A stretch of DNA of 64,000 nt from the NCBI RefSeq assembly GCF_023078275.1, contig NC_062979.1, positions 10,236,502-10,300,501 of the forward strand. The letters are read 5' to 3'. The number at the start of each line of letters is the position of its first letter. Within the stretch, counting starts at the first letter, position 1. The translations under genes were made by a program, and so were the position numbers. The notes below the pieces were generated by a model. That model had not been told where the DNA came from. It searched no databases and saw nothing but the letters and a program-made list of their open reading frames with translations. Below are positions 55,001 through 64,000 of the stretch, in pieces. This DNA is from Leguminivora glycinivorella (lineage: Eukaryota > Arthropoda > Insecta > Lepidoptera > Tortricidae).

Positions 55001-58000
55001 TACAATCGTTATGCTTCTGGTTATAGTGTGCGTCTGCACACAGGCGCACGCCAGCGCCGCCGGCGTCGAAATGCGAGCAAGCAGATTTTTTGAAAGCGCT
55101 CTTAAGTTTGATACATAATTTGAAAATATAGCGCGCATATGCGCTAGGGAGTTTTATTTTTCAAGTCAACTCCTCCTGTTTATCATTCGCAATGAAAATC
55201 GGTTTAATTGTTCAAGTCTCATTGTTATCCCACCAGTCCACTACCATTTTTTCCTTTATTTTTTAGGGTTCCGTACCTCAAAAAGGAAAACGGAACCCTT
55301 ATAGGATCACTCGTGTGTCTGTCTGTCTGTTGTCACAGTCAATTTTCTCCGAAACTACCGAACCGATTAACTTGAATTTTGGCACACATATGTAAACCTG
55401 TGACCCAAAGGCGGACGTGTAATTTAAATTAAGAAAATAGTGGTAAAAGTGAAAATTAAAAATCAAAGTTTCTAGAACTATATTGTGTTACATATCAAAT
55501 GAAAAGGCATTTTATAAGTATTTCAAAAATATTTGTTAGTAAAGTAATTTAAGAAATAGGCAAAAAATTACCATCCCCCCCTTATCTCCAAAACTACTAA
55601 GCGTAAAATTTTCAAAAAAATACACGAGATAGTTTTCAATCTAAAGATTATAGGAAAACCTATTAGAAATCTACAGTAAAGCGTAAATCGGACTTAAAAG
55701 AAAAAACTCAAATTACGAATTTCACTCACTGCCGCTGCAAGGAGTTACCAAATCTTTTGAAATTGTGTGAGCGCGTTTGAATATTACATATAAACTCATT
55801 TCTGTTTCATTTTGTTCAAAATATCGATTATTCGCAAAAATGAATTAAGTTCCTACTAAAAAAGAGGCGCTTAAGCCCTTCTTGTAGTGTACGGAACTCT
55901 TGCAACGCGAGTAGGGATTGTAATCCGGTCCGGCGGATCCGGTAATCCGGCCGGATCCGGTGCTTTTTTCATGCCACCGGATCCGGTGAAAATCGCCGGA
56001 TCCGGTACCGGATCCGGTAATGTAACACGATATGTTAAAATAGTGCAAAAAAAAATAATTTTACGGCAACATTTGAACGTCGCTCAACAGGTGATTGCAA
56101 TCCGGTCTGATTTCCAATCAAAAAATATGTTAGTATGTATGTTCTTTGCATTAGAAGGCCGTTTGGAAGTCAAATAATGTGCTCAAGCAACGCGTTACAC
56201 TTTCCGTTTTGGAATCCGTAGTGAAATCTGTGGGATTGTTTGTTGGGATGCATAATGTGAAGTGGTGGAGAGTGACAAAGAGCCATGGTTTGAGGTCGAT
56301 CCTTCGCGTTTTCTGGCCAGACACTATCCGAAATCGAGACCTATGGAGTATATAGCAGCTAACCGCGACACAAAAAGGAACATGGATGGCACACTATTCA
56401 AATAGGGGAAGGAAATAACGCAACGATTGCTTTCGGCTGAAAACCGCAAAATGCAAGTCGTGGCTCCGAGCGCCCTGGAAACCCATGGAAGCGGTCCGTT
56501 GAGGATGGACTATGAGCGACCGGGTCGAGCTGGAGTGAGACCACGAGGGTAGCTGAAGATAGGAAGTCGTGGCCCGAGCTCGTGAAGGCCCTTTGCACCT
56601 CTGTGGTGACGTAGGACTTCAAGAACAACAACATGTTTTCAGCATAATATGAGAAGTATGAGAGCATATTGCTACGAGAATAATAAAATTCAAAGCTTAA
56701 AAATGAACATTTTAAGGTACCTAACCAGTAAGATTGTTGATTCAGCAATAGCAAATAATACTAAGGCCAATTACTCTTGCTGGCTTTCATTTAGTTACTG
56801 TAGTTTTTCTTAACCGATACTGGATATTTTTATACAGACTGAGAAAAGGTTAACGCTGACTTTTAATAATTATGCTTATAATATGATTGGGATACTTTTT
56901 TTTGTTCTTCTTTTCATGTGAGTAAAGTTAACTGTAAAATAACACAATACAGGTTTTTTTTTAATACTGATCTCATAATGCATGTATGTTTGTAGGTATG
57001 TTATAATGTGCGCCCTTTATCGTATCTTAAAAGCTCTATAGGTATTACTGTAAAACGTTACACTAATAATAATTTTTTTAACCTATCAAAGTTTCAAAAG
57101 AACGAAATAATTTGATTTGCGACTGATTATTATAGTAAAATTTACTTGTTAACTGGTAAACAAGTTGATTTCTAAGCCTTTAAACCGTTGGTTTATTATT
57201 CGTGATGCAAAATACCATCGTACTTGTCATATTATGGTGAAAACATGCAAAAAAAGTCACTATTTCGGTAGTTTTAGTCCTCAAGGCCAATCCGGCCGGA
57301 TCCGGCCGGATCCGCCGGATTGGGGCCGAAATCCGGCCGGATCCGGCCGGATTGGTAATCAGACCGGATTGCAATCCCTAAACGCGAGTACAACTCGCAC
57401 TTGGCCGGCTTTTAAAGAGAAGTATCCTTTGCGGACACCCTAGCTTGCCGAAAATAGACATTCATCTATGTTCACATACATGAACATTTCAACAACGTGT
57501 TAATAGTAACGTCGCGTCGCGGTAGCGTCATAAATTAAGCGTGCACTATGCAATCTGCAACACAGCCACGCATCGCATTTCCATACCTACGGAATTTCAA
57601 TTTGAAACGCGCTGGGTAGAAACATGAGCAACGAAAGTTGTTTTCATCAGCTCAATGGTCTGAAATTGAATCCGATTGTGGCCTTCAACGAGGGCGCCAC
57701 GCCGCCGGCACGCGCGCCGTATCGAGTGCCATCGGCGCCAATTATGATAAAACTACTTACCAATAAAACTATGCCTTTGTACCAGTCGTAAATCTCGAAA
57801 CTTCGATATATTATTATTCGTAATTTTTTTATATGTTCGTGCTATTATTAATCATTACCTATTTATTTATTTTTTATCGAGTGCCATCGGCGCCAATAAA
57901 CACTGCTTCCTAATAAAACTATGCCTTTGTGACTCAATAGTACATCTCGAAACGTCGGATGTAATTTTTCGTAAATCGAAACATTGGTTATATTTTCGCA

Positions 58001-59510
58001 CTATTATTATTCAATTACTTATCAAGTACCACTGGCGCCAATTATGATAAAACTTCTTACCAATAAAACTATGTCTTTGTGAAGCAGTCGTAAATCTCGA
58101 AACGTCGATATCTTATTTTTCCGTTTTCGTATATGATTATTATTCGTGCTATTATTATTCATTATTTATTTATTCTTTATCGAAAACCATCGGTTACAAT
58201 TTATTATTATGATTAAACTATGCCTCTTAAATCTCGAAACGTCGATATATTATTTTTCGTAAATCATTCATAAAATAACATGGGTTACGAGTATATTTGG
58301 CATTTGCGTGAGATTATTATTTAACAATTTATCAAGTGCCTTTGGCGCCAATTATGATAAAACTACTTCCCAATAAAACTGTACCTTTAATGTAGAAGTT
58401 GTACAACTGAAATCATCCATATTTTTTCGTATTCATTATTTATTTATTTCTCATTGTTGACATGGTTGAAGTCAATAAGAGATTATTTTATATGAAACAG
58501 ACACATCAATATTCTTAAAAACTCACATACTTACTTATAAATAAAATGGTTGATTTCAGTTATTGACTTGTATAGTTTAATGTTTTCAATAATACACTAA
58601 GATTAACATAATAAATATGTGTAATGGGTGTGCTTATCTTTAAATCCCTTAATTGTTAAGAGTGGTACTGAAATTTGAGCAGTTTCATGTGGTCTCTCTA
58701 CCCCTTTTGGAAATACAGGTGAGGTGAGTAGTGAGATACAAGAGATGTAGGCATAGAATTTAATAAAAATCAATTATTTTAAATTAAATATACTCTATGA
58801 TGCCAACATACATTTCAGGAGTAAAGAATAAAACAGAAGTACCCCTTTGCTGTTGTGATTTTTTAATAACCATGCTAAATTTGATTTATGGATAAAGGGT
58901 TTCCATAAATCAAATTTTACCTGTATAATTTTAGATTAACTTAGTCTAAAGTAGTAATTGCATGAATATATGTAATAATATAACAATGAACTTGGTGAAA
59001 CTTTGATACCAACCTAACATATTAGTTTTTTTTTTATTTTTGCAATTTTAAATACATATTGTATTTTATTTTTATTATAATACCAGAACAGGTAAGTATA
59101 AAAGTTTCGTCTGTGCCCATTTGACAACACAAACAAGGAACATTGTTACAAGTTTGAAATTTTTAAACACATTGCATCACCTAAATTTTGCCAAGGAGGT
59201 AAACTAACCTAACATACTTACATGCTTTGCTCTCAAAGTTTGGTACATTCTGTTGCTTCAATTGTTCTGACATCACTGTATATATCACACTATATGAATT
59301 TATCACACCAAAGAGAAGACCATTTGTGAGGAATGAGCCCACCAGCACAGAATATGCTCTAAACCCCCCATCAGGGGGACCTCTTGCGAACTCGTCATTA
59401 TTTCCACGCACATTTCCATTTGTTTCGGGCTTCGGGACCTCGGCACTTCTCACTTCTATATTACGTACTTTAGTCAGTAGTTCTGAGTTTTCCTTCGGTT
59501 CCAAATCCAT
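49021..59510 (-). CDS. SLC16-like monocarboxylate transporter
   Basis: Three coding exons on the minus strand, 59510-59222, 50303-49179 and 49094-49021, join with matching phase 1 at both introns to give 1488 nt and 495 residues, the usual SLC16 length. The soluble N-terminus ends in GPPDGGFRAYSVLVGSFLTN, the SLC16 DGG-W/F-type signature leading into TM1. TM4-5 carry YTPSLAILGHYFKRYLGRVN, the second family signature (YFxKRR). About twelve hydrophobic helices, a large central cytosolic loop (about VIEKPLKEDNCTSL) and a hydrophilic C-terminus ending in DRSINTSL are visible. Family members move lactate, pyruvate, ketone bodies or related solutes with protons across the plasma membrane; which substrate cannot be told. 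The start is the first in-frame ATG, after stops. It shares an 800-bp intergenic region with Ufl1. Confidence 0.95.
49179..50303 (-). CDS. Monocarboxylate transporter, exon 2
   Basis: 1125 nt between tttgtttcag and gtaagt. Encodes nearly all of the membrane domain, from SLVGSLAMGTTFLLSPL through the YFKR signature to the start of the C-terminal tail. Reading on past the donor would meet a stop within 11 codons. Confidence 0.95.
50393..50600 (-). repeat. Retroposon fragment (cacgcctgtattccctaaag type)
   Basis: Begins tctcacgcctgtattccc and aaggggta, continues to agcctatcgcccacagccac. The first part recurs at 36778-36810. Probably the 3' part of a LINE or SINE in the transporter intron. Confidence 0.5.
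50601..51332. other. A+T-rich intronic DNA, nothing recognised
   Basis: Noncoding intron sequence. The short frames carry no recognisable domain. Confidence 0.4.
51333..51656 (+). repeat. Family A repeat, copy 7, internally deleted
   Basis: Full ends, tttttcccctcactagctcg and gtataacaaataacta, but about 100 bp between ttctcgtgtgttaaaa and tacaactttgcccc is missing compared with the other copies. Confidence 0.85.
51657..52881. other. Intronic DNA with a G+C-rich patch at 52600-52760
   Basis: The patch (gcgcgcttgcgatgtcag ... cgcacgcggctcgacgatcg) has no recognised frame. The rest is A+T-rich. Confidence 0.35.
52882..53526 (+). repeat. 117-123-bp minisatellite, about five copies
   Basis: Units contain caagatctttgacaagag, atggtacccaggatctgatg, atgaagctggaaggtagtc, caaccaggtcttgaaacc and gtgtttgggctcgtttg. 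They alternate between about 120 and 123 bp because of a ggtgat-type insertion, so a minus-strand frame of 169 codons (53010-53519) stays open. Each unit is alignable with the 120-bp unit at 32595-33490. No independent sign of coding. Confidence 0.95.
53693..54287 (+). repeat. Family B repeat, copy 4, with a foldback left end
   Basis: The left end is duplicated in inverted form: aaaaccggccgagagcgtgt ... acacgctctcggccggtttt (53693-53765). The body (agaacctatcaagttcaaaa, a (ggac)n tract near 54205) matches the copy at 45363, and the right end is ctacgaaaccctaaaaa. Confidence 0.8.
54365..54572 (-). repeat. Retroposon, longer copy of the 15.9-kb insert
   Basis: Carries catcatcatc, ggagcctgcggtccactttg, aatcccaagatttggcgtag, agcgactgccatctgacctt and gtttcctcacgatgttttcc. 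The middle matches 15934-16043 in reverse. The last part is a familiar lepidopteran retroposon sequence. Confidence 0.7.
54573..55261. other. Intronic DNA with a G+C-rich patch at 54900-55080
   Basis: No domain is recognised. Arms gcgcac..., cgaagaggatcgc and similar motifs suggest old repeat debris. Confidence 0.35.
55904..57388. mobile_element. hAT-type transposon with 8-bp target duplication
   Basis: The element is 55912-57380 (1469 bp). It starts tagggattgtaatccggtcc and ends ccggattgcaatcccta, inverted copies with one or two mismatches. The 8-mer aacgcgag flanks it at 55904-55911 and 57381-57388, the duplication length of the hAT superfamily. Both subterminal regions are packed with ccggatccg repeats. 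The interior has no intact transposase; it holds LINE debris (56220-56640). Confidence 0.9.
56220..56640 (+). pseudogene. LINE C-terminal debris inside the hAT element
   Basis: Frames such as WSETTRVAEDRKSWPELVKA followed by LCTSVVT and a stop, and an aacaacaac tail at 56625, look like the extreme C-terminus and 3' end of a non-LTR retrotransposon. Upstream readings are frameshifted. Clade uncertain. Confidence 0.4.
57414..57699. other. Intronic DNA, nothing recognised
   Basis: Short spacer between the repeat cluster and the tandem array. Confidence 0.3.
57700..58400. repeat. Degenerate ~150-bp tandem repeat, five units
   Basis: The phrase atcgagtgccatcggcgcca recurs, diverged, near 57720, 57876, 58021, 58177 and 58328, each followed by attatgataaaactacttac, aataaaactatgcctttgt and aatctcgaaacgtcgatat. 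The units are about 145-156 bp and well diverged, so the array is old. It lies in the transporter's first intron about 1 kb from exon 1. Confidence 0.85.
58401..59221. other. A+T-rich intronic DNA, nothing recognised
   Basis: A local inverted repeat aaatttgatttatgga / tccataaatcaaatttta is seen at 58872-58920. Otherwise unremarkable. Confidence 0.4.
59222..59510 (-). CDS. Monocarboxylate transporter, first coding exon
   Basis: 289 nt from ATG at 59510 to a gtaagt donor. Encodes MDLEPKENSELLTKVRNIEV, a charged cytosolic N-terminus, then the GPPDGGF signature, TM1 (VLVGSFLTNGLLFGVINSYS) and the first loop, leaving phase 1. Confidence 0.93.
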
Positions 59511-60310
59511 CTTCGAAAATATTGTTTGATTCTCTTATACAATAGAAATCTGATGAAAGGCTTTTGAACATCAATTCTATTAAAACTGTAATTTGATCTT
59601 GACTATCTACGTATAAAATAAAATGTTACACAAAGCAAACTTTATCACGTATTTAGAGAGAATATACCATGATCGTAACTTCATAACACGCGTCAAATTT
59701 ATAGTTCATTTTCGATTTACTAACATAATCTACGACGCGAATAAACCAGGCACGCGGTCGAGTCCTCTTTTAAAATTATTCTCCACATCCTCGCTGATAG
59801 TGAACTACTGACTGTCTGTGAGTCTGTGACTGAAACTGAATGGATTTACAATGACAGTTCACAGGATACACTTGACATTTGATAAGAAATATTGCCAGGT
59901 CAAAAACGTCTGGAACGAAACGATACGACCTTGATACGAAAATTTCCGTCAGTATTTGAATAGTTAGTTTCTTTAACATGCAAGATGGTGAAAAGTCTTA
60001 TTTTTTGAACTCTGATCGTAGTAATTATTAACGATTAAGGGTATTACAAAGAAATTAAGAAAACAACCGTGTCTCAGGAAAATCTTTTATCCGTGGTATG
60101 AGTATCTGAACGCGTTCTACGTGTCAAAAATATTACAACACAGCTGTTTACTGTCATGCTCCTCAGTCCAATTTCGTGAAAAAATACGTGGTGCGGAAAT
60201 ATTTCTTTATTTTTGTTTATTAAACTCAAAATAATGTAGCTAACCAGTTAAACTTGTTTCATGAATAATTAATTGCCTACCTTACCTTTTCAGAATTTGT
60301 TCCCCTAAAC
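59511..60310. promoter_or_regulatory. Shared divergent promoter region (transporter / Ufl1)
   Basis: 800 bp separate the two start codons. On the minus strand, initiator-like TCAGT motifs cluster at 59807-59811, 59829-59833 and 59835-59839. On the plus strand a TCAGT is at 60163-60167, 140 bp before the Ufl1 ATG. Ttaccttttcag at 60281-60292 could be an acceptor of a 5'UTR intron for Ufl1. No TATA box stands out. Start sites are inferred only. Confidence 0.45.
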
Positions 60311-60390
60311 ATGGCATCATCTGACTGGGATGAAATAAAGCGCCTAGCAGCAGATTTCCAAAAAGCTCAGCTTAGTTCTACTGCTCAAAG
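60311..60390 (+). CDS. Ufl1: Ufl1 exon 1
   Basis: 80 nt, aaacATGG context, ending CAAAG at gtaagt, phase 2. Encodes MASSDWDEIKRLAADFQKAQ and LSSTAQ. Confidence 0.95.
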
Positions 60391-63300
60391 GTAAGTTATT
60401 AGTTACTTATACTTTGGCCCTGTTACAGTAGGTATATTCCGGCAACTAACGCCAACTATACCCAAGTTACAAACAGATGTTCTTATTTATGTTTTTTTTT
60501 ACAGGCTTTCAGAGAGAAATTGCATTGAAATTGTCACAAAATTGATAGAACTTAAATTGATTGATGTAATATTCACTACTGATGGCAAGGAATACTTAAC
60601 TACTCAACAACTAATCAGGGAAATAAAAGATGAACTCTATGTACATGGTGGCAGGATTAACACAGTTGAGTTGGCTAAGGAGCTCAATGTTGACCTCAGT
60701 CAGATCAATACCAGCATCACCGAGATTGTGAAAGGAAAAGAAGTACAACTTGTGTCTGGCTATTTAATAGCTTCATACTATTTGGAAAAAATTGCAAAAG
60801 AAATCAATGAGAAACTTCAACTTCAAGGACAAATATCAGTTGGAGAGCTGACCCTGCAGTATGACTTGCCAGCTGACTTATTACTACACAGTGTACTAGA
60901 AAAATATTTGGGCAAACTCATTTTTGGTAAACAAGATGCTTCAGAACCCAGAACTTTTTATACTGAAGAGTATATCATGAGGACAAAAGCAAAAATCAAA
61001 GGAGCATTGATGGGCCTTTTGAAGCCGACTCCTGTAACTGTTATAGTGAATCACTGTAATGTTGTGGAGCGGCTGTTCCTGTCCTTGTTTGACCAGGTGT
61101 ATGCCCCTGGAATGCTGACTGGGAGACAAACTGGAGCTCTCTATGTACCTTCTTGTTACACTAAGTCGCAGAATGACTGGGTGATGAGCTTTTACAAACA
61201 AAACAACTATCTAGAGTATGACACATTATCTCGCTTGGGCATCTCAGACCCCAAAGGCTATGTGAAGAGGACTCTACCCAATGAAGACCTTACGTTTCTC
61301 AGCAGCTGTGCGCTCGGGTCACAGATTAAACAGCAGCTTGAGACAGCTCTAGAGGAGTGTATAGCATCTAAGAGTTACTTAGATGTTGTATCCCTGCTGC
61401 CTTCTGTATTGTCAGATACAGATATTGAAAATGTTCTAGATGAATTGTTAAAAAATAACTCTAAGGCTACAATTGTCTTTGAAAACACTGGTAATCATAT
61501 TTTCTATACTGGTTAATACTACTCATTAATCCTAAGTTCCAAGTCCAAGTTATGTTTTTTAAATATATATTCTAGTTAATAGTACAATACACGCTTTTTG
61601 ACATATAATTTTCAGTTTTCAGCAACCACTATATTGACACTCTAAAACAGGCTTGCACACCAATGATGCAAAGCAAAGTAGATGCAGTTGTCAAATCAGG
61701 CAAATATCAGCAGTTTTATTTAGAGAAGCAGCTGTCCAAAGCTAATGATTTACAACAGGGTCATGTTGACCACAAAGCTGAAAGGCGAGATGAAAGACGG
61801 AGGAAGGCAGCTTCAGGTAAAGGGGGTGGAGGCACCCAAGGCCGCGAAACTAAAACTAAGGCTGTCAAAAAACATCCAAGGGGTAAACAGGCCGCTCACG
61901 ACTCTGACTCTGATGATGCCTCTGCTGTCAGTAAGAAAGTCTCATCCCAATTGGAAATTGTAAACATTGAAGATGTTAAGAAAATCATCAAGGATGTTCT
62001 TGAAAATGAGGGACTTGAAGACCTTTTTACGCAAATAGCTGAATATTTGCATGGGTATGTTTTCAATCCTTTTACTTCTGTACAAATAGAGCTGGGCCCA
62101 TAACCTGATAAAACAAATTCCTCTAGCATTCTCTTTATTGAAGTTTTTAAAATTTCATTTAGATAATACTACAGAAAACGTAAGTAATAGCCAGTTTCAA
62201 GAAAAGTCATTCAAGTAACATACAGAAAAGTTTTTATGCAAAAATAATAATATTAAATACTTATTTTTCAGAGGGTTGAACCAAACAGCTTTGGCACTAG
62301 CAAAGGAAACAGCTGAAAAACTGATGCAAGACGCCACTCAGACCAGGAAACAAACCCACTCCTCCACACAAGACAAGATAAACATTTTGATCAATGATAT
62401 CAAACTTTACGAGAAGGGTCTGAAGTCATTCCAAGCTGAGAAACAGCCACAGTTGATAAAATACCTTCTCAAGTCTTTAGGAGGTGACGTTTTATCGGAA
62501 TTCTGCAAATATGCAGCAAACCAATGCAATCTTTCCGTTCAAATGGATGTATTAACTCCTGACCAGAGAAATAAGATTATTAATGACTTGACAGAGGAAT
62601 ACACAAAACCGTTTAAAGCTCTGAATGCCACACTCTCGGATCAGAATTTAGAGTTGTTTTATCAAGCTGTTGACTTGTGTCTTGCGCAATGTGGTATGAT
62701 TTTGAAGAAGATTGATAAGAAGAAGGACAAGTATGATTTTCTTTAGTTAACAAGCATTTCACAGTAGGGTTTTTTTTGTAGCTGTCGTCTACGTAGATTT
62801 TTTCCTTTCACAATGACGCTATCAAAAGTATCTTCTTCATGTTTATTTTTATGGTACATACGCACGCGTGGTATAATCACCAGAGATAACATGTTAGCCT
62901 TCGGAGGCCACAAATATATATGTGACACGTTCTTATGTCTCTACACATAAGACAATGTCAGATATTTTTGCAGCTTTGGAAATCTCATAGAAAAGGATTA
63001 AAAAACAAGCAAAACCTAACTGGCACCATCTATACAAACTTTTGACAACTGACTTTCCCCTTTGTAGCACAGAATAATATAATAGTACAAGTACAGAGGG
63101 CCCACTGCTTTGATGTTCAAAATTCTAACAAAGAAACGAGCCGCACGTGCGCAGCGTCGGACGATATGGTTGCCTATGGATTAAAACGAATTAATACTCA
63201 GATAAAATGTGATACTATTATATTCAAGTCTTACATAGGTATGCGACGAACACCTCTCGCGCGTGCGTCACCGCTCGCCCGTGAGGCCCTATTAATTTGC

Positions 63301-63608
63301 CCCTCGCGAGGGGTACTTACAGTTCGATACCTACACGCGCGAGTGGGACAGGCCTGATTGTAGTCAGAACTAAATGTTCATTTATTTTTATTTCAGGCTT
63401 GTGATAACCAATCACAGAGAAAAGCTGATATCTGAGTTGGAGAATTGTGATGACCCGGCTCTGACACTGCATTTGGCAGTATTGGCGATATTCACAATAC
63501 TTACACAGAACATGCTACACGCGTCTGGGAGGCTGGTGCCTGTCATTATTGAATTTTTGAAAACTCAGTTGAAAGAGGAGCACTTTGTTGAACTGCAACA
63601 GTACCATG
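60311..63608 (+). CDS. Ufl1: E3 UFM1-protein ligase 1 (UFL1), 5' five exons
   Basis: Exons 60311-60390, 60505-61490, 61616-62054, 62272-62730 and 63397-63608 join in phase to about 725 residues. The animal protein has about 780-800, so the last part is beyond the window. The N-terminus MASSDWDEIKRLAADFQKAQ and SERNCIEIV are diagnostic, followed by winged-helix-like repeats, a central helical region, a basic/acidic linker (about GKGGGGTQGRETKTKA to DSDSDDAS) and a helical C-terminal domain (HREKLISELENCDDPALTLH). UFL1 has no RING or HECT domain. With DDRGK1 and CDK5RAP3 it scaffolds UFC1 to attach UFM1 to targets such as the ribosomal protein RPL26 at the ER membrane, serving ER-phagy and stalled-ribosome handling. 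All introns are GT-AG. No disabling change is seen. Confidence 0.97.
60505..61490 (+). CDS. Ufl1: Ufl1 exon 2
   Basis: 986 nt after tttttttttacag. Its G completes the Arg of QRLSERN. The donor is gtaatc after ...IVFENT, phase 1; reading through would meet a TAA after nine codons (at 61514-61516). Confidence 0.93.
61616..62054 (+). CDS. Ufl1: Ufl1 exon 3
   Basis: 439 nt after aattttcag. Encodes FSNHYIDTLKQACTPMMQSK, a helical segment and the charged low-complexity linker, ending EYLHG at gtatgt, phase 2. Confidence 0.93.
62272..62730 (+). CDS. Ufl1: Ufl1 exon 4
   Basis: 459 nt after ttatttttcag. Encodes GLNQTALALAKETAEKLM through MILKKIDKKKD and ends in phase 2 at gtatga. The next exon supplies the G of Lys. 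Reading on instead gives a stop at 62744-62746. Confidence 0.92.
63397..63608 (+). CDS. Ufl1: Ufl1 exon 5 (last in window)
   Basis: 212 nt between tatttcag and gtatat. Encodes LVITNHREKLISELENCDD, FLKTQLKEEHFVELQQYH and leaves phase 1. Roughly 60-70 residues of the family C-terminus are still to come beyond the window. Confidence 0.92.
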
Positions 63609-63935
63609 GTATATTTCTTTTCATTATTTGACAGTCATCTTATCCATAAATTTATTTCATTGGATCCCACCATTGAGGTAAAAATGTGCTTTACCCAATT
63701 CCTGCAGAGGTGCAGTCAGCATCCATAGTAGTGCATGAAATGCACCAAAAGTATGTCCTAAAATTTAAAAATAGATAAATCTATGGGTACAGACTTACAG
63801 AATTCATGGTCAGAAATGACAAAGTTTAATTATAATTAAGTCATATATCATAGTAACACATATGTTTCAAGCTTACGAGATTTATCTCTTGCTGGTGCAA
63901 TATAAAGTTCCAAGCAGTTTATAAATTTACACCTA

Positions 63936-64000
63936 CAAGTTTTGAAATGCAAGAAAGAGATATTTGCCACTCACTCTTACACATAGTTGCGTCACTTGCG
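63936..64000 (-). repeat. MITE of the 23.26-kb family, cut by window end
   Basis: caagttttgaaatgcaagaa and ttgccactcactcttacaca, gttgcgtcacttgcg match the interior of 23258-23398 in reverse. The rest lies outside the window. Confidence 0.65.

Larger units (their letters stand above)
55262..57413 (-). repeat. Family B repeat, copy 5, split by a hAT-like element
   Basis: The right end (tttagggttccgtacctcaa, ggaacccttataggatcac) is at 55262 and the left end (gtacaactcgcacttggccg, gctttt) at 57389-57413. The intervening 55904-57388 is the inserted transposon with its target duplication. Confidence 0.8.

Noticed and set aside
56398..56754. 118-codon minus-strand frame
   Set aside because: It is antisense to LINE 3' debris inside the hAT element; the plus-strand reading explains the sequence better.

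Overview
This window is nuclear DNA of an insect, almost certainly a moth or butterfly (Lepidoptera). It is A+T-rich, its genes are broken up by kilobase-scale introns, and the spaces are crowded with transposon debris. Several repeats are ones I associate with lepidopteran genomes: the 'aaaaccggccaagtgcgag' repeat, the 'ttgcccgcggcttcgctcg' retroposon, RTE-type LINE 3' ends and the 'gtttgggctcatt' minisatellite. No sign of a bacterium, plasmid or virus was seen.

Four protein genes can be read. (1) 1754-13469, minus strand: the first two coding exons of an SLC22 (organic cation transporter-like) gene, which runs off the left edge. (2) 26130-29991, plus strand: a second SLC22-like transporter, seven exons and about 514 codons. 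Its reading frame holds across all six introns, but its initiator exon is not securely identified. (3) 49021-59510, minus strand: a complete three-exon, 495-residue SLC16-like monocarboxylate transporter. (4) 60311-63608, plus strand: the first five coding exons (about 725 residues) of Ufl1, the E3 ligase of the UFM1 pathway, which continues past the right edge. Genes 3 and 4 are head to head with 800 bp between start codons. Genes 1 and 2 are also divergent, with a G+C-rich segment upstream of gene 1. The two SLC22 genes look like a small transporter cluster. The other genes share no evident pathway.

Region by region: 1-13.5 kb is SLC22 intron holding MITEs, nested repeats and a nonautonomous transposon with a 9-bp target duplication. 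13.5-19 kb is intergenic, with foldback elements. 19.1-23.2 kb is a large composite inverted-repeat element carrying two degenerate mobile-element reading frames. 24.5-25.6 kb is a terminal-inverted-repeat element with an internal 120-bp tandem array. 26-30 kb is the second SLC22 gene, with an RTE LINE in intron 4 and a broken duplicate of its last exon just downstream. 30-40.6 kb is a dense bed of nested repeats: a hexanucleotide microsatellite, a 120-bp minisatellite, a hAT-like element holding LINE debris, and tail-to-tail copies of one repeat family. 40.6-49 kb is mostly unremarkable noncoding DNA with a few palindromes. 50.3-59.2 kb is the transporter's first intron, with a second minisatellite and a hAT-like element inserted in another repeat. 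59.5-64 kb is the shared promoter and Ufl1.

Most interesting for a second look: the composite element at 19.1-23.2 kb, the two related frame-preserving minisatellites, the transposons with intact target duplications, and the broken last-exon duplicate. Exon boundaries come from splice consensus and phase only; no transcript data or database search was available.
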